From JBBPYA01 sp038200385 (GTDB lineage: Bacteria > Actinomycetota > Actinomycetes > Mycobacteriales > Geodermatophilaceae): a stretch of 18,847 bases of DNA. This document shows positions 7,215 to 14,981 of the stretch, piece by piece (the stretch's first letter is position 1; the number at the start of each line of letters is the position of its first letter). The notes beneath the pieces are model-generated. The model had not been told where the DNA came from and ran no database searches. It saw only the letters and a list, made by a program, of their open reading frames with translations. The translations under genes and the position numbers were made by a program. The DNA lies in NCBI GenBank assembly GCA_038200385.1, contig JBBPYA010000322.1, positions 1 through 18,847 of the forward strand, written 5' to 3'.

Positions 7215-9350
7215 TCACACGTCGGCGTGCTGCGCCTCGCGGACCTGTCCGGCGGGGGCGGACTCGTGCAGTCCGAACCGGGCGTGCAGGCGGCGCAGCG
7301 GGCCGGGCGCCCACCAGTTCGCGTCGCCGAGCAGCGTCATGGTGGCCGGGACGAGCAGGCAGCGCACGACCGTGGCGTCGACGGTCACCGCGATCGCCAG
7401 CGCCACGCCCATCTCCTTCAGCCCGAGCATCTTCGCCGTGGCGAACCCCAGGAAGACGATCACGACGATCAGGGCGGCCGAGGTGATGATCCGGCCGCTG
7501 CGTTGCAGGCCCAGCCGGACCGCGGCGTTGTTGTCCTTGGCGCCCATCGGCGCGGCGTCGTAGGCCTCCTTGATCCGGGCCAGCAGGAAGACCTCGTAGT
7601 CCATCGACAGGCCGAAGGCGAAGGCGAACACGAGGACCGGCACCCAGGTCTCGATCGCGCCGGTGCCCTGGAATCCGAGCAGCCCCTCCAGGTGCCCGTC
7701 GGCGAAGATCCAGACCAGGGCCCCGAACGTCGCACCGAGGGACACCGTGTTCATCACGATCGCCTTGATCGGGACGACCAGGGATCCGGTCATCAGGAAG
7801 AGCAGCACCAGGGTCGCGAGCGCGACCAGCGCGAACGCCCACGGGGCACGTTGCCCGATCGAGTGCTGGAAATCGACGAGGAACGCCGCCTGCCCGGTGA
7901 CGAGCCCGTTGCCCGGCGCCGGGTCGGCCCGCAGGTCGGCGACCAACGCCTTGGCGGCCTCGCCCTGCGCGCTCCCCGTCGGGACGACCGACAGCACGCT
8001 CACGCCGCCGGGCAACTGCACCGGTGGCCCCACCGCGGCGACCCGGCCCGCCGGGAGGTCGGCCAGCGTGCGCTGCGCCCAGGCCGCCAGCTCCGCGGCC
8101 GGCGCTCGGGCGACGACGGTCACCGGGTCGGTGCCGGCCCCGCCGGGGAAGCGTTCGGCCAGCGCGTCGGCCACCTGCCGGCTCTCGAACTGTGCGGGCA
8201 GCAGTTCCGCACCACCGTTGGCGAACGTCACGCCGAACACCGGCGTGCCGAGCAGCAGCAGGCCGCCGGCGACGAGGAGGGCGACCGTCCACGGTCGGCG
8301 CTGCACCGAGCGCCCCAACCGGGCGAAGCGGCCGTCGTCGGGCAGCGGCGCGGTCGGTGCGCTGATCCGGTGGCCGAGGATGGCCAGCAGCGCGGTGACG
8401 AGGGTCAGGGCGGCCAGCACGGCGAGCAGGACGACGGCGACTCCGGCCGCCGCGATGCCGTGGAAGATCGGTTCGGCGAACAGGAACAGCCCGGACAGCG
8501 CGGTGGCCACGGTGAGCCCGGAGAACAGGATCGTGCGCCCCGCGGTGGCCGCGGTCCGGGCCACCGCGGCATGCACGTCCAGTCCCGCACCGCGTTCCTC
8601 CCGGAACCGGCTCACCATGAGCAGCGAGTAGTCGATGGCCAGGCCCAGACCCATGAACGTGGTCACCGGGACCACGTTCGGGTCCAGGTCCAGGACCGTC
8701 GAGATCGCGAGCAGGCACAGGAAGGCCACGCCGATGGAGGCCAGCGCGCCGAGGATCGGCAGGCCGGCGGCGATCAGGCCGCCGAAGATCAGCACCATGA
8801 CCACGAGGGTCACGGGCAGCGCGATCAGCTCCGCAAAGGCGATGTCGGCCTGGATCTGGGTGTTGATCTCGTCGAAGACAATCAGATCGCCCCCGACGAG
8901 CACCCGCCCGACCCCGTCGCGCTGCAGAAGGCCCAGGACCGACTTCACGTCGGCGACGGTCCGGTCCTGGTCGGCGACGTCGCGTTTCAGGTCGATGACG
9001 AAGGCCACCGCTGGCCCGTCCGAGGCGACCAGGCCCGTCCCGTCCGGTGATCCCGGCCAGCGCACCCGGCCCACCCCCTCGAGCCGTCCGAGGTCCGCGG
9101 CGACCGGGGCCAGCGCCGGGTCGTCCCCGGCGGCGCCGTCGACGACGGAGACAATCTGACCGCCGTACGGCGAGACCTGGTCGAGTAGGTCCAGACCTCG
9201 GATGGACTCGGTGTTCGCCCCGCCCCGGGTCTGGACCAGCCGGTCGAAGACCTGCCCCGAGAAGGCGAAACCGACGGCGATCAGCACCGCCCAGACGGCG
9301 ACCACTACCCAACGCCGCCGTACGCAGAACGCACCGAGTCCGACGAGCAC
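7215..9350 (-). CDS. MMPL-family (RND superfamily) membrane transporter
   Basis: A 711-aa integral membrane protein with the two-fold MMPL architecture. TM1 is at about 13-31, followed by an extracytoplasmic domain (about 32-165), a helix bundle (about 166-326), TM7 at about 352-374, a second extracytoplasmic domain (about 375-500) and a second bundle (about 503-675). The proton-relay Asp-Tyr pairs are present in both halves: GLAIDYSLLMVSRFREE (D240-Y241) and GLSMDYEVFLLARIKE (D584-Y585). These correspond to the Asp-Tyr pairs of MmpL3. The family exports lipids, siderophores or drugs with proton motive force; substrate unknown here. The start is GTG (9350) without a convincing Shine-Dalgarno. 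No TetR-type regulator or lipid-synthesis gene lies beside it in the window, so the context does not suggest a substrate. It is divergent from the DUF2277 gene, with 64 bp between starts. Confidence 0.93.
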   Translation of the reverse strand: MLVGLGAFCVRRRWVVVAVWAVLIAVGFAFSGQVFDRLVQTRGGANTESIRGLDLLDQVSPYGGQIVSVVDGAAGDDPALAPVAADLGRLEGVGRVRWPGSPDGTGLVASDGPAVAFVIDLKRDVADQDRTVADVKSVLGLLQRDGVGRVLVGGDLIVFDEINTQIQADIAFAELIALPVTLVVMVLIFGGLIAAGLPILGALASIGVAFLCLLAISTVLDLDPNVVPVTTFMGLGLAIDYSLLMVSRFREERGAGLDVHAAVARTAATAGRTILFSGLTVATALSGLFLFAEPIFHGIAAAGVAVVLLAVLAALTLVTALLAILGHRISAPTAPLPDDGRFARLGRSVQRRPWTVALLVAGGLLLLGTPVFGVTFANGGAELLPAQFESRQVADALAERFPGGAGTDPVTVVARAPAAELAAWAQRTLADLPAGRVAAVGPPVQLPGGVSVLSVVPTGSAQGEAAKALVADLRADPAPGNGLVTGQAAFLVDFQHSIGQRAPWAFALVALATLVLLFLMTGSLVVPIKAIVMNTVSLGATFGALVWIFADGHLEGLLGFQGTGAIETWVPVLVFAFAFGLSMDYEVFLLARIKEAYDAAPMGAKDNNAAVRLGLQRSGRIITSAALIVVIVFLGFATAKMLGLKEMGVALAIAVTVDATVVRCLLVPATMTLLGDANWWAPGPLRRLHARFGLHESAPAGQVREAQHADV

Positions 9351-9398
9351 CCGGCCATTGTGCTCGCCACGACGGGCCGGCCGCGGTGGGCGCCCGAG

Positions 9399-9408
9399 GC
9401 CCTACGGT
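9399..9408. promoter_or_regulatory. Overlapping divergent -10 boxes: TACGGT (plus, DUF2277) and TAGGGC (minus, MMPL) sharing one TA step
   Basis: On the plus strand TACGGT (9403-9408) ends 6 bases before the DUF2277 ATG at 9415 with no Shine-Dalgarno, a leaderless arrangement. On the minus strand TAGGGC (9404 down to 9399) would start a transcript near 9392, giving the MMPL gene a leader of about 42 nt. The two share the TA at 9403-9404. The plus hexamer fits TANNNT; the minus one lacks the final T and is weaker. No -35 consensus is clear on either side. Confidence 0.4.
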
Positions 9409-9414
9409 GGTGCG

Positions 9415-9699
9415 ATGTGCCGAAACATCACCGAGTTGCGGGGGTTGCAGCCCCCGGCGACCGGGGACGAGGTCGAGGCCGCGGCCCGGCAGTACGTACG
9501 CAAGGTCTCCGGCCTGCGGACCCTGAACGACGGGAACCGGCCGGCCTTCGAGGCCGCCGTGGCGGAGGTGACCGCGGCGACGGCACGGCTGCTGGACCGG
9601 CTACCGGAACGCCGTCAGCCACCGGCCACGCTGCCGCCGCTGCGCCGCCCCGAGGTGGTTGCCCGGATTGCCGCCCGGCAGGGCGCGGCGCCGAGTTGA
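9415..9699 (+). CDS. DUF2277-family small protein of unknown function
   Basis: A 94-aa protein starting at ATG (9415). It begins with the family hallmark MCRNI and continues with PPAT, an 'AAARQYVRKVSG' helix and a helical, Ala/Arg-rich second half (EAAVAEVTAATARLLDRL), ending in a Pro/Arg-rich tail. This matches DUF2277, a family of small soluble proteins widespread in actinobacteria and some proteobacteria with no established function. The frame is open further upstream, but the MCRNI start, the lack of a Shine-Dalgarno and the TACGGT hexamer 6 bases upstream together favour a leaderless mRNA beginning at this ATG. Its stop is 22 bp before rarA, so the two genes are probably co-transcribed; whether they share a function is unknown. 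Confidence 0.88.
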   Translation: MCRNITELRGLQPPATGDEVEAAARQYVRKVSGLRTLNDGNRPAFEAAVAEVTAATARLLDRLPERRQPPATLPPLRRPEVVARIAARQGAAPS

Positions 9700-9721
9700 C
9701 CCCGGTGCACCGGCGCGGAGC

Positions 9722-11047
9722 GTGACACTCTTCGATGCGGCCGGGGAAGAACAGGCCGCGGCAGGGGCACCGCTGGCCGTCCGGATGCGCCCGCGCACCC
9801 TGGACGAGGTCGTGGGCCAGGAGCACCTCCTCGCCGCCGGTGCACCGCTGCGTCAACTGGTCGACGGGGACGCCCCGATGTCCCTGATCCTCTACGGGCC
9901 GCCCGGAACCGGGAAGACCACGATCGCCCACGTGGTGTCCTTGGCCACCAGCCGCCGCTTCGTCCAGCTGTCCGCGCTCAACGCCGGCGTGAAGGACGTC
10001 CGGGCCGTCATCGACCAGGCCCGCCGGGACCTCGGCATGGTCGGTGCGCGGACCGTGCTGTTCATCGACGAGGTGCACCGCTTCTCCAAGACCCAGCAGG
10101 ACTCCCTCCTGGGCGCGGTCGAGGACCGGGTGATCAGTCTGATCGCGGCCACCACGGAGAACCCGTTCTTCTCGATCGTCGGGCCCCTGCTGTCCCGCTC
10201 GCTGCTGCTGCACCTGCAGCCGCTGTCCGACGACGCCGTCGCCGAGCTCGTCGCCCGCACCCTCGGTGCGGATCGAGGACTGGCCCGCGAGTTCACGCTG
10301 ACCGACCCTGCGCGGGCGCACCTGCTGCGGATCGCCGGCGGGGACGCCCGGCGGGCGCTGACCGCGCTGGAGGCCGGTGCCGGCGCCGCCCGTGTGCGGG
10401 GCAGGGACGAGATCGATCTGGACACCCTCGAGCAGGCCGTGGACCGGGCCGCGGTGCGCTACGACCGCGACGGGGACCAGCACTACGACGTGGCCAGCGC
10501 GCTGATCAAGTCCATCCGGGGCAGCGACGTGGACGCGGCCCTGCACTACCTGGCCCGGATGGTCGAGGCCGGCGAGGACCCGCGGTTCATCGCCCGCCGG
10601 CTCGTCATCTCCGCCAGTGAGGACATCGGCATGGCGGACCCGACCGCGCTGCAGACGGCCGTCGCCGCAGCCGACGCGGTCGCGTTCATCGGGATGCCGG
10701 AGGGGCGGATCCCGCTCGCGCAAGCCGTCGTACACCTGGCGCTGGCACCGAAGTCCAATGCGTCGTACGCCGCGCTCAATGCGGCCACCGAGGACATCCG
10801 GCGCGGCCTGGGCGGTCCGGTGCCGGCGCACCTGCGCGACGCCAGCTACGCCGGCGCCAAGCGGCTCGCGCACGGCGCGGGCTACACCTACCCGCACGAC
10901 CTGGCCGAGGGAGTGGCCGGCCAGCAGTACGCACCCGACGCGGTGGACGGCCGGGAGTACTACCGTCCGACCGAGCGCGGTGCGGAGAAGGCGCTGGGGC
11001 CACGGCTGAGCCGAATCCGCGAGTTGCTGCGGGCGCGCAAGGGATAG
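9722..11047 (+). CDS. rarA: Replication-associated recombination protein A (RarA/MgsA-type AAA+ ATPase)
   Basis: A 441-aa AAA+ ATPase related to clamp-loader subunits that acts at stalled replication forks. It starts at GTG (9722), giving the N-terminus (M)TLFDAAGEE as in mycobacterial homologues; GGAG (9717-9720) is unusually close, so the precise start is less sure. A TTG at 9659 would need overlap with DUF2277. Visible: RMRPRTLDEVVGQEHLL (21-37), Walker A GPPGTGKT (59-66), Walker B VLFIDEVHR (112-120), sensor 1 ATTEN (143-147) and the arginine finger LLSRS (R159). The C-terminal tetramerisation region shows SASEDIGMADP, the family signature, and ends QYAPDAVDGREYYRPTERG. Length is normal. 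The stop TAG opens a TAGGGT hexamer likely used by the next gene. Confidence 0.95.
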   Translation: MTLFDAAGEEQAAAGAPLAVRMRPRTLDEVVGQEHLLAAGAPLRQLVDGDAPMSLILYGPPGTGKTTIAHVVSLATSRRFVQLSALNAGVKDVRAVIDQARRDLGMVGARTVLFIDEVHRFSKTQQDSLLGAVEDRVISLIAATTENPFFSIVGPLLSRSLLLHLQPLSDDAVAELVARTLGADRGLAREFTLTDPARAHLLRIAGGDARRALTALEAGAGAARVRGRDEIDLDTLEQAVDRAAVRYDRDGDQHYDVASALIKSIRGSDVDAALHYLARMVEAGEDPRFIARRLVISASEDIGMADPTALQTAVAAADAVAFIGMPEGRIPLAQAVVHLALAPKSNASYAALNAATEDIRRGLGGPVPAHLRDASYAGAKRLAHGAGYTYPHDLAEGVAGQQYAPDAVDGREYYRPTERGAEKALGPRLSRIRELLRARKG

Positions 11048-11050
11048 GGT
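11024..11050 (+). promoter_or_regulatory. Candidate promoter (TTGCTG-N15-TAGGGT) for the DUF948 / DUF6167 / alaS run, overlapping the rarA stop
   Basis: TTGCTG (11024-11029) and TAGGGT (11045-11050) are separated by 15 bp, slightly short but usable. TAG at 11045-11047 is the rarA stop codon. A transcript from about 11057 would carry a leader of about 45 nt with a GAGGAG Shine-Dalgarno (11087-11092) before the GTG at 11102. Read-through from rarA cannot be excluded. Confidence 0.4.
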
Positions 11051-11101
11051 CTCCGGGGCGCAGGCGCTGCGTCCGTCGCCCGCAGTGAGGAGTGAGGTCC
11101 G

Positions 11102-11494
11102 GTGTCGGCTGGAGAGTGGGCTGCCGTGATTGCCGCGGGCGCCTTCGTCCTGCTGGTGGTCTTCCTGGCCGTGCCGCTGCTCAAGCTCGGGCGGACCCTG
11201 GACGAGACGACACTGGCCATCCGCAAGGCGCACGAAGGGGCCGTCCCGCTGCTGGACGGCGCCGCGGTGACTGTCAGCCAGGTCAACAGCAACCTGGAGC
11301 GGGTCGAGGGCATCACCACGAACGCGCAGGCCGTCACGAGCAACGCCGCGGCGCTCGCGTCGTTGTTCGCCGCCTCGCTGGGCGGTCCGGTGGTCAAGGT
11401 GGCCGCGTTCTCCTACGGCGTCCGCAAGGCCGCGAAGGCGCGGCGCAGGTCCGATGCCGACACCACGTCGAGTCGACTCGGGAGACGTCGATGA
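11102..11494 (+). CDS. DUF948-family membrane protein
   Basis: A 130-aa protein starting at GTG (11102), 9 bases after GAGGAG. One N-terminal transmembrane segment (about 7-28, AAVIAAGAFVLLVVFLAVPLL minus its ends) is followed by an amphipathic helical region of about 75 residues rich in Ala, Val, Asn and Thr, then a strongly basic tail (KAAKARRRS and RLGRRR). This matches DUF948, small membrane-anchored coiled-coil-like proteins found in Gram-positive bacteria, of unknown function; general stress links are reported for some Bacillus members. In actinobacteria the gene commonly sits just upstream of a DUF6167 gene and alaS, as here. The stop overlaps the next start (ATGA, 4 bp), so the two are coupled. 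Confidence 0.85.
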   Translation: MSAGEWAAVIAAGAFVLLVVFLAVPLLKLGRTLDETTLAIRKAHEGAVPLLDGAAVTVSQVNSNLERVEGITTNAQAVTSNAAALASLFAASLGGPVVKVAAFSYGVRKAAKARRRSDADTTSSRLGRRR

Positions 11495-11745
11495 GACGGC
11501 TGTTCTGGCTGGCGATGGGGGCGACGATGGGCGCCCTGGCGGTCCGCAAGGCCTCCCGCGCGGCCGCCCGGCTGACCCCGGAGAGCGTGCTCGGCAGCCT
11601 CGCCAACGGCGTGCGCGACCTCGGGTCGGCGGTCCGTGAGTTCACCGTGGAGGTCCGCGACGGCATGCACGAGCGGGAGGAGGAGCTGCGCGAAGGCGTG
11701 GGACTGGACGGTCAACTCGGCGCCAAGCCCGAGGACTTCCGGTGA
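11491..11745 (+). CDS. Small DUF6167-like protein with N-terminal hydrophobic segment
   Basis: An 84-aa protein starting at ATG (11491) behind GGAG (11481-11484) and overlapping the DUF948 stop by 4 bp. The N-terminus MRRLFWLAMGATMGALAVRK is a short hydrophobic, possibly membrane-inserted segment with flanking positive charges. The rest is helical and charged, with EVRDGMHEREEELREGVGLD near the end. This resembles the DUF6167 family that I recall between DUF948 and alaS in Streptomyces and relatives (N-terminus MRRLFW..., C-terminus with GM.EREAELR). Function unknown. The tight overlap and conserved pairing suggest it works with the DUF948 protein at the membrane; that is inference. Its stop is 64 bp before the alaS start. 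Confidence 0.8.
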   Translation: MRRLFWLAMGATMGALAVRKASRAAARLTPESVLGSLANGVRDLGSAVREFTVEVRDGMHEREEELREGVGLDGQLGAKPEDFR

Positions 11746-11809
11746 GCGGCCCTACGTCCGGCGCCCCGGGCGGTTCGTCGGTGCGCCCGGCGCGGGAGGG
11801 CGGACGCTC

Positions 11810-14491
11810 GTGTTGACGGCCGAGATCCGCCGGCGCTTCCTGACCCACTTCACCGAGCGCGGTCACACCCTCGTCCCCAGTGCCAGCCTGATCGCCGACG
11901 ACCCGACGCTGATGTTCACAGTCGCCGGGATGGTGCCGTTCATCCCGTACCTGACCGGCCGGGAGCCGGCGCCGTACCCCCGCGCTGTCAGCGTCCAGAA
12001 GTGCGTCCGCACGCTGGACATCGAGGAGGTCGGCAAGACCACCCGGCACGGCACGTTCTTCCAGATGAACGGCAACTTCTCCTTCGGCGACTACTTCAAG
12101 GAAGGCGCGATCCGCTACGCCTGGGAGCTGGTCACCAACGCCGAGGCCGACGGCGGGTTCGGCTTCGACCCGGACCGGATCTGGGTCACCGTCTACAAGG
12201 ACGACGACGAGGCCGCCCGGCTCTGGCCCGCGGTCACCGGCCTGCCCGAGGACCGGGTGCAGCGGCTCGGGATGGAGGAGAACTACTGGTCGACCGGGCA
12301 GCCCGGGCCGGCCGGCCCGTGCTCGGAGATCCATTACGACCGCGGCCGCGAGTACGGACCGGACGGCGGGCCGGCCGTCGATCTCGCCGGGGACCGGTTC
12401 CTGGAGTTCTGGAACCTGGTGTTCATGCAGTTCCAGCGTGGAGCGGGGCAGGGCAAGGACTTCCCGATCCTGCACGAGCTGCCCAGCAAGAACATCGACA
12501 CCGGGATGGGACTGGAGCGGGTCGCCTGCCTGCTGCAGGGCGTGGACAACCTGTACGAGATCGACGAGGTCCGCCCGGTGCTCACCGCGGCCGCGGAGCT
12601 GACCGGGCGTACCTACGGCGCGGACCGCGACGCCGACGTCCGGCTCCGGGTGATCGCCGACCACGTGCGGACCGGGCTGATGCTGATCGGTGACGGGGTG
12701 ACCCCGTCCAACGAGGGCCGTGGCTACGTCCTGCGCCGGATCCTGCGCCGCGCGGTCCGCGCGATCCGGCTGCTCGGCTACGAGGACCCGGCGTTCCCGG
12801 TGCTGTTCCCGATCTCGCGGGACGCGATGTCCCCGTCGTACCCGGAGGTGGCCACCGACTACGAGCGGATCGCCAGCTACGCCTACGCCGAGGAGGAGGC
12901 CTTCGGGCACACCCTGCGGCAGGGCACCACGATCCTGGATGTCGCAGTCCGCGATGCCACGGCCGCCGGCGCCGCCGAGCTGTCCGGCGAACGGGCCTTC
13001 ACCCTGCACGACACCTTCGGTTTCCCCATCGACCTCACGCTGGAGATGGCCGCCGAACAGGGCCTGAGCGTGGACGAGGAGGGGTTCCGGCGGCTGATGG
13101 CAGCTCAGCGGGCCCGGGCCAAGGCCGATTCCCAGGCCCGGCGCGGTGCCCGTGCGGACGTGACGGCGTACACCGCGATCCTGTCCGCGGCGGGGCCGTC
13201 GGCCTTCACCGGCTACGCCGAGGTGATCCGGGAATCGCGGGTGACCGGGCTGGTCCTGGACGACGGTGCGGTCGAGGTGGCCGGCGAGGGTGCCGAGGTC
13301 GAGGTGGTCCTGGACCGCACGCCGTTCTACGCCGAGGGCGGCGGCCAGCAGCCGGACTGGGGCGTGATCCGGGTCGGTGGCGGGCAGTTGCAGGTCACCG
13401 ACGTGCAGTCCCCGTTGCCGGGCGTGATCGCGCACCGCGCCCGGGTGGTGTCCGGGGAGATCCGCCGCGGCGACGAGGTGCAGGCCGAGGTCGACGTGTC
13501 GCGGCGGCGCGCGATCTCCCGCGCGCACACCGCCACCCACCTGATCCACCGTGCGATCCGGGGCGCGCTCGGTGAGGCCGCGGCGCAGGCCGGCTCGCTG
13601 AACGCCCCGGGCCGGCTGCGTTTCGACTTCACCACTCCGACGGCGGTGCCGCCGAGCGTGCTCGCCGACGTGCAGGACGAGGTCAACGCGGTGCTGCTGG
13701 ACGACCTGGAGGTGCGCGCGTTCGTCACCTCCCAGGCCGAGGCCCGCCGGATCGGGGCGCTGGCGCTGTTCGGGGAGAAGTACGGCGACGAGGTGCGCGT
13801 CGTGGAGGTCGGTGACTACGCGCGGGAGCTGTGCGGCGGCACCCATGCCGCCCGGTCCGGCCAGCTGGGGATGGTGCAGCTGCTGTCCGAGGCCTCGATC
13901 GGTGCGGGGGTACGCCGGGTCGAGGCGCTGGTCGGGATGGACGCGTTCCGGTTCCTGGCCCGCGAGCACGTCCTGGTCAATCAGCTGGCCGACCTGTTCA
14001 AGGTTCCCGCCGAGGAGGTACCCGAGCGGGTGCACGGCGTGCTGGACCGGCTGCGGGCGGCGGACAAGGAGCTGGAGCAGCTCAAGGCGCGTGCCGTGCT
14101 GGCCGGAGCGGGCCAACTCGCCGACACCGCCAAGGACGTCTACGGCGTGGCGTACGTCGGCGCGGAGGTGGCGACCGGGCTGTCCGGCGGCGACCTGCGC
14201 ACCCTGGCCCTGGACGTCCGGGGCCGGCTGGCCCCGCAGGCGCCCGCGGCGGTGGTCCTGATGTCGCGAGCGGGGGAGAAGGTGTCCTTCGTGGTGACCC
14301 TGAACGAGACCGCGCGGTCCTGGCGGCTGGCCGCCGGCGAGGTGGTCCGCGCCTTCGCGCCGGCGGTGGACGGCCGCGGCGGCGGTCGGGACGAACTGGC
14401 ACAGGGTGCGGGCAGCCGGACAGACGGTGTCACCGAGGCGTTGCGGCTGGCTGAACACGCCGTCGCCCAACGTGTGACGGGGTCGGCGTGA
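11810..14491 (+). CDS. alaS: Alanine--tRNA ligase
   Basis: An 893-aa class II synthetase of full length. I place the start at GTG 11810 because GGAGGG (11795-11800) lies 9 bases upstream and the protein then begins (M)LTAEIRRRFLTHFTERGH, aligning with other AlaRS N-termini. The frame is open further upstream, inside the previous gene, but that part is not AlaRS-like. The catalytic core has the QKC...TTRHGTFFQM region and GNFSFGDYF (88-96). The editing domain, which hydrolyses Ser-tRNA(Ala) and Gly-tRNA(Ala), has its zinc ligands: HTATH (H573, H577) and CGGTH (C675, H679). The C-terminal C-Ala domain ends with the Gly-rich GGGRDELAQGAG motif. I see no T-box or other long leader structure before it. 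Confidence 0.97.
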   Translation: MLTAEIRRRFLTHFTERGHTLVPSASLIADDPTLMFTVAGMVPFIPYLTGREPAPYPRAVSVQKCVRTLDIEEVGKTTRHGTFFQMNGNFSFGDYFKEGAIRYAWELVTNAEADGGFGFDPDRIWVTVYKDDDEAARLWPAVTGLPEDRVQRLGMEENYWSTGQPGPAGPCSEIHYDRGREYGPDGGPAVDLAGDRFLEFWNLVFMQFQRGAGQGKDFPILHELPSKNIDTGMGLERVACLLQGVDNLYEIDEVRPVLTAAAELTGRTYGADRDADVRLRVIADHVRTGLMLIGDGVTPSNEGRGYVLRRILRRAVRAIRLLGYEDPAFPVLFPISRDAMSPSYPEVATDYERIASYAYAEEEAFGHTLRQGTTILDVAVRDATAAGAAELSGERAFTLHDTFGFPIDLTLEMAAEQGLSVDEEGFRRLMAAQRARAKADSQARRGARADVTAYTAILSAAGPSAFTGYAEVIRESRVTGLVLDDGAVEVAGEGAEVEVVLDRTPFYAEGGGQQPDWGVIRVGGGQLQVTDVQSPLPGVIAHRARVVSGEIRRGDEVQAEVDVSRRRAISRAHTATHLIHRAIRGALGEAAAQAGSLNAPGRLRFDFTTPTAVPPSVLADVQDEVNAVLLDDLEVRAFVTSQAEARRIGALALFGEKYGDEVRVVEVGDYARELCGGTHAARSGQLGMVQLLSEASIGAGVRRVEALVGMDAFRFLAREHVLVNQLADLFKVPAEEVPERVHGVLDRLRAADKELEQLKARAVLAGAGQLADTAKDVYGVAYVGAEVATGLSGGDLRTLALDVRGRLAPQAPAAVVLMSRAGEKVSFVVTLNETARSWRLAAGEVVRAFAPAVDGRGGGRDELAQGAGSRTDGVTEALRLAEHAVAQRVTGSA

Positions 14492-14502
14492 TCGGGCGCA
14501 GT

Positions 14503-14534
14503 TGTCCCGTCTGTCCCGTCGACACCGCCGGGAC
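14503..14534 (+). repeat. Tandem 9-bp repeat plus inverted arm in the alaS-ruvX gap
   Basis: TGTCCCGTC occurs twice in perfect tandem (14503-14511 and 14512-14520). A downstream arm CGGGAC (14529-14534) can pair with GTCCCG of the second copy (14513-14518, 10-nt loop) or with the same bases of the first copy (14504-14509), so two exclusive hairpins are possible. The element lies 15 bases before the ruvX ATG and just before its GGAGGA Shine-Dalgarno (14540-14545). It could be a terminator remnant, an operator or a chance duplication. Confidence 0.4.
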
Positions 14535-14549
14535 GGGTCGGAGGACAGG

Positions 14550-14981
14550 ATGAGCGTGACCGGGCGCCGGCTGGGCATCGACGTGGGCACGGTCCGCGTC
14601 GGGGTCGCGGTCAGCGACCCGGCCGGAATCCTGGCGACCCCGCTGGTCACCCTGGGCCGGGGCCGGGGCGACCTGACCCGGCTCGCGGCCCTCGTCACCG
14701 AGCACGAGGTGGTCGAGGTGGTGGTAGGCCTGCCGGTCCACCTGTCCGGGCGGGAGGGGGCGTCCGCGGCGGACGCGCAGGCCTACGCCGAGCGGCTGCG
14801 CGGGCTGCTGGGCGCGGTGCCGGTGCGCCTGGTCGACGAACGGCTGTCCACCGTGGGAGCGTCTCGATCGTTGCGGTCCGGCGGGGTCTCGGCCCGCAAC
14901 CAGCGCCGGGTGGTCGATCAGGCGGCCGCGGCATTCATACTTCAGGGGTGGCTGGACGGGGGTGCTCGGAACCGTGACTGA
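14550..14981 (+). CDS. ruvX: RuvX/YqgF-family Holliday-junction resolvase-like nuclease
   Basis: A 143-aa RNase H-fold protein of typical YqgF length. The ATG at 14550 is chosen because GGAGGA (14540-14545) precedes it and the protein then begins right at the family's first strand. The active-site acidic residues are visible: D11 in GIDVGTVRVGVAVSD, D96-E97 in LVDERLST and D123 in VVDQAAAAFILQ. The GLPVHLSG loop (60-67) is also standard. Homologues cleave branched DNA in vitro and take part in 16S rRNA 5' maturation in E. coli. The order alaS-ruvX-mltG-aroE is widely conserved in actinobacteria, which supports the call. The stop overlaps the mltG start by 8 bp. Confidence 0.95.
   Translation: MSVTGRRLGIDVGTVRVGVAVSDPAGILATPLVTLGRGRGDLTRLAALVTEHEVVEVVVGLPVHLSGREGASAADAQAYAERLRGLLGAVPVRLVDERLSTVGASRSLRSGGVSARNQRRVVDQAAAAFILQGWLDGGARNRD

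Noticed and set aside
6918..9050. Long plus-strand open frame (710 codons) opposite the MMPL gene, with a good Shine-Dalgarno before ATG 7035
   Set aside because: Past 7215 the sequence is the antisense shadow of the transporter (His/Gln/Asp/Arg-rich, no motif). The ribosome site is noted as a curiosity but does not make a credible gene.
9428..11233. Minus-strand open frame (601 codons) opposite rarA
   Set aside because: Same codon-bias shadow effect; the opposite strand has complete AAA+ motifs in the expected order.
11746..11809. T-box or other amino-acid-sensing leader before alaS, and likewise before hisS and aspS
   Set aside because: The gap before alaS is only 64 bp, and hisS and aspS start within or next to the preceding gene; no room for a T-box and no such motif seen.
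11642..14698. Very long minus-strand open frame (1018 codons) opposite alaS
   Set aside because: It mirrors the third-position GC of alaS, has a composition dominated by Arg, Gly, His, Gln and Leu, and carries no recognisable domain. Stop codons are simply rare in this antisense frame at such GC content.
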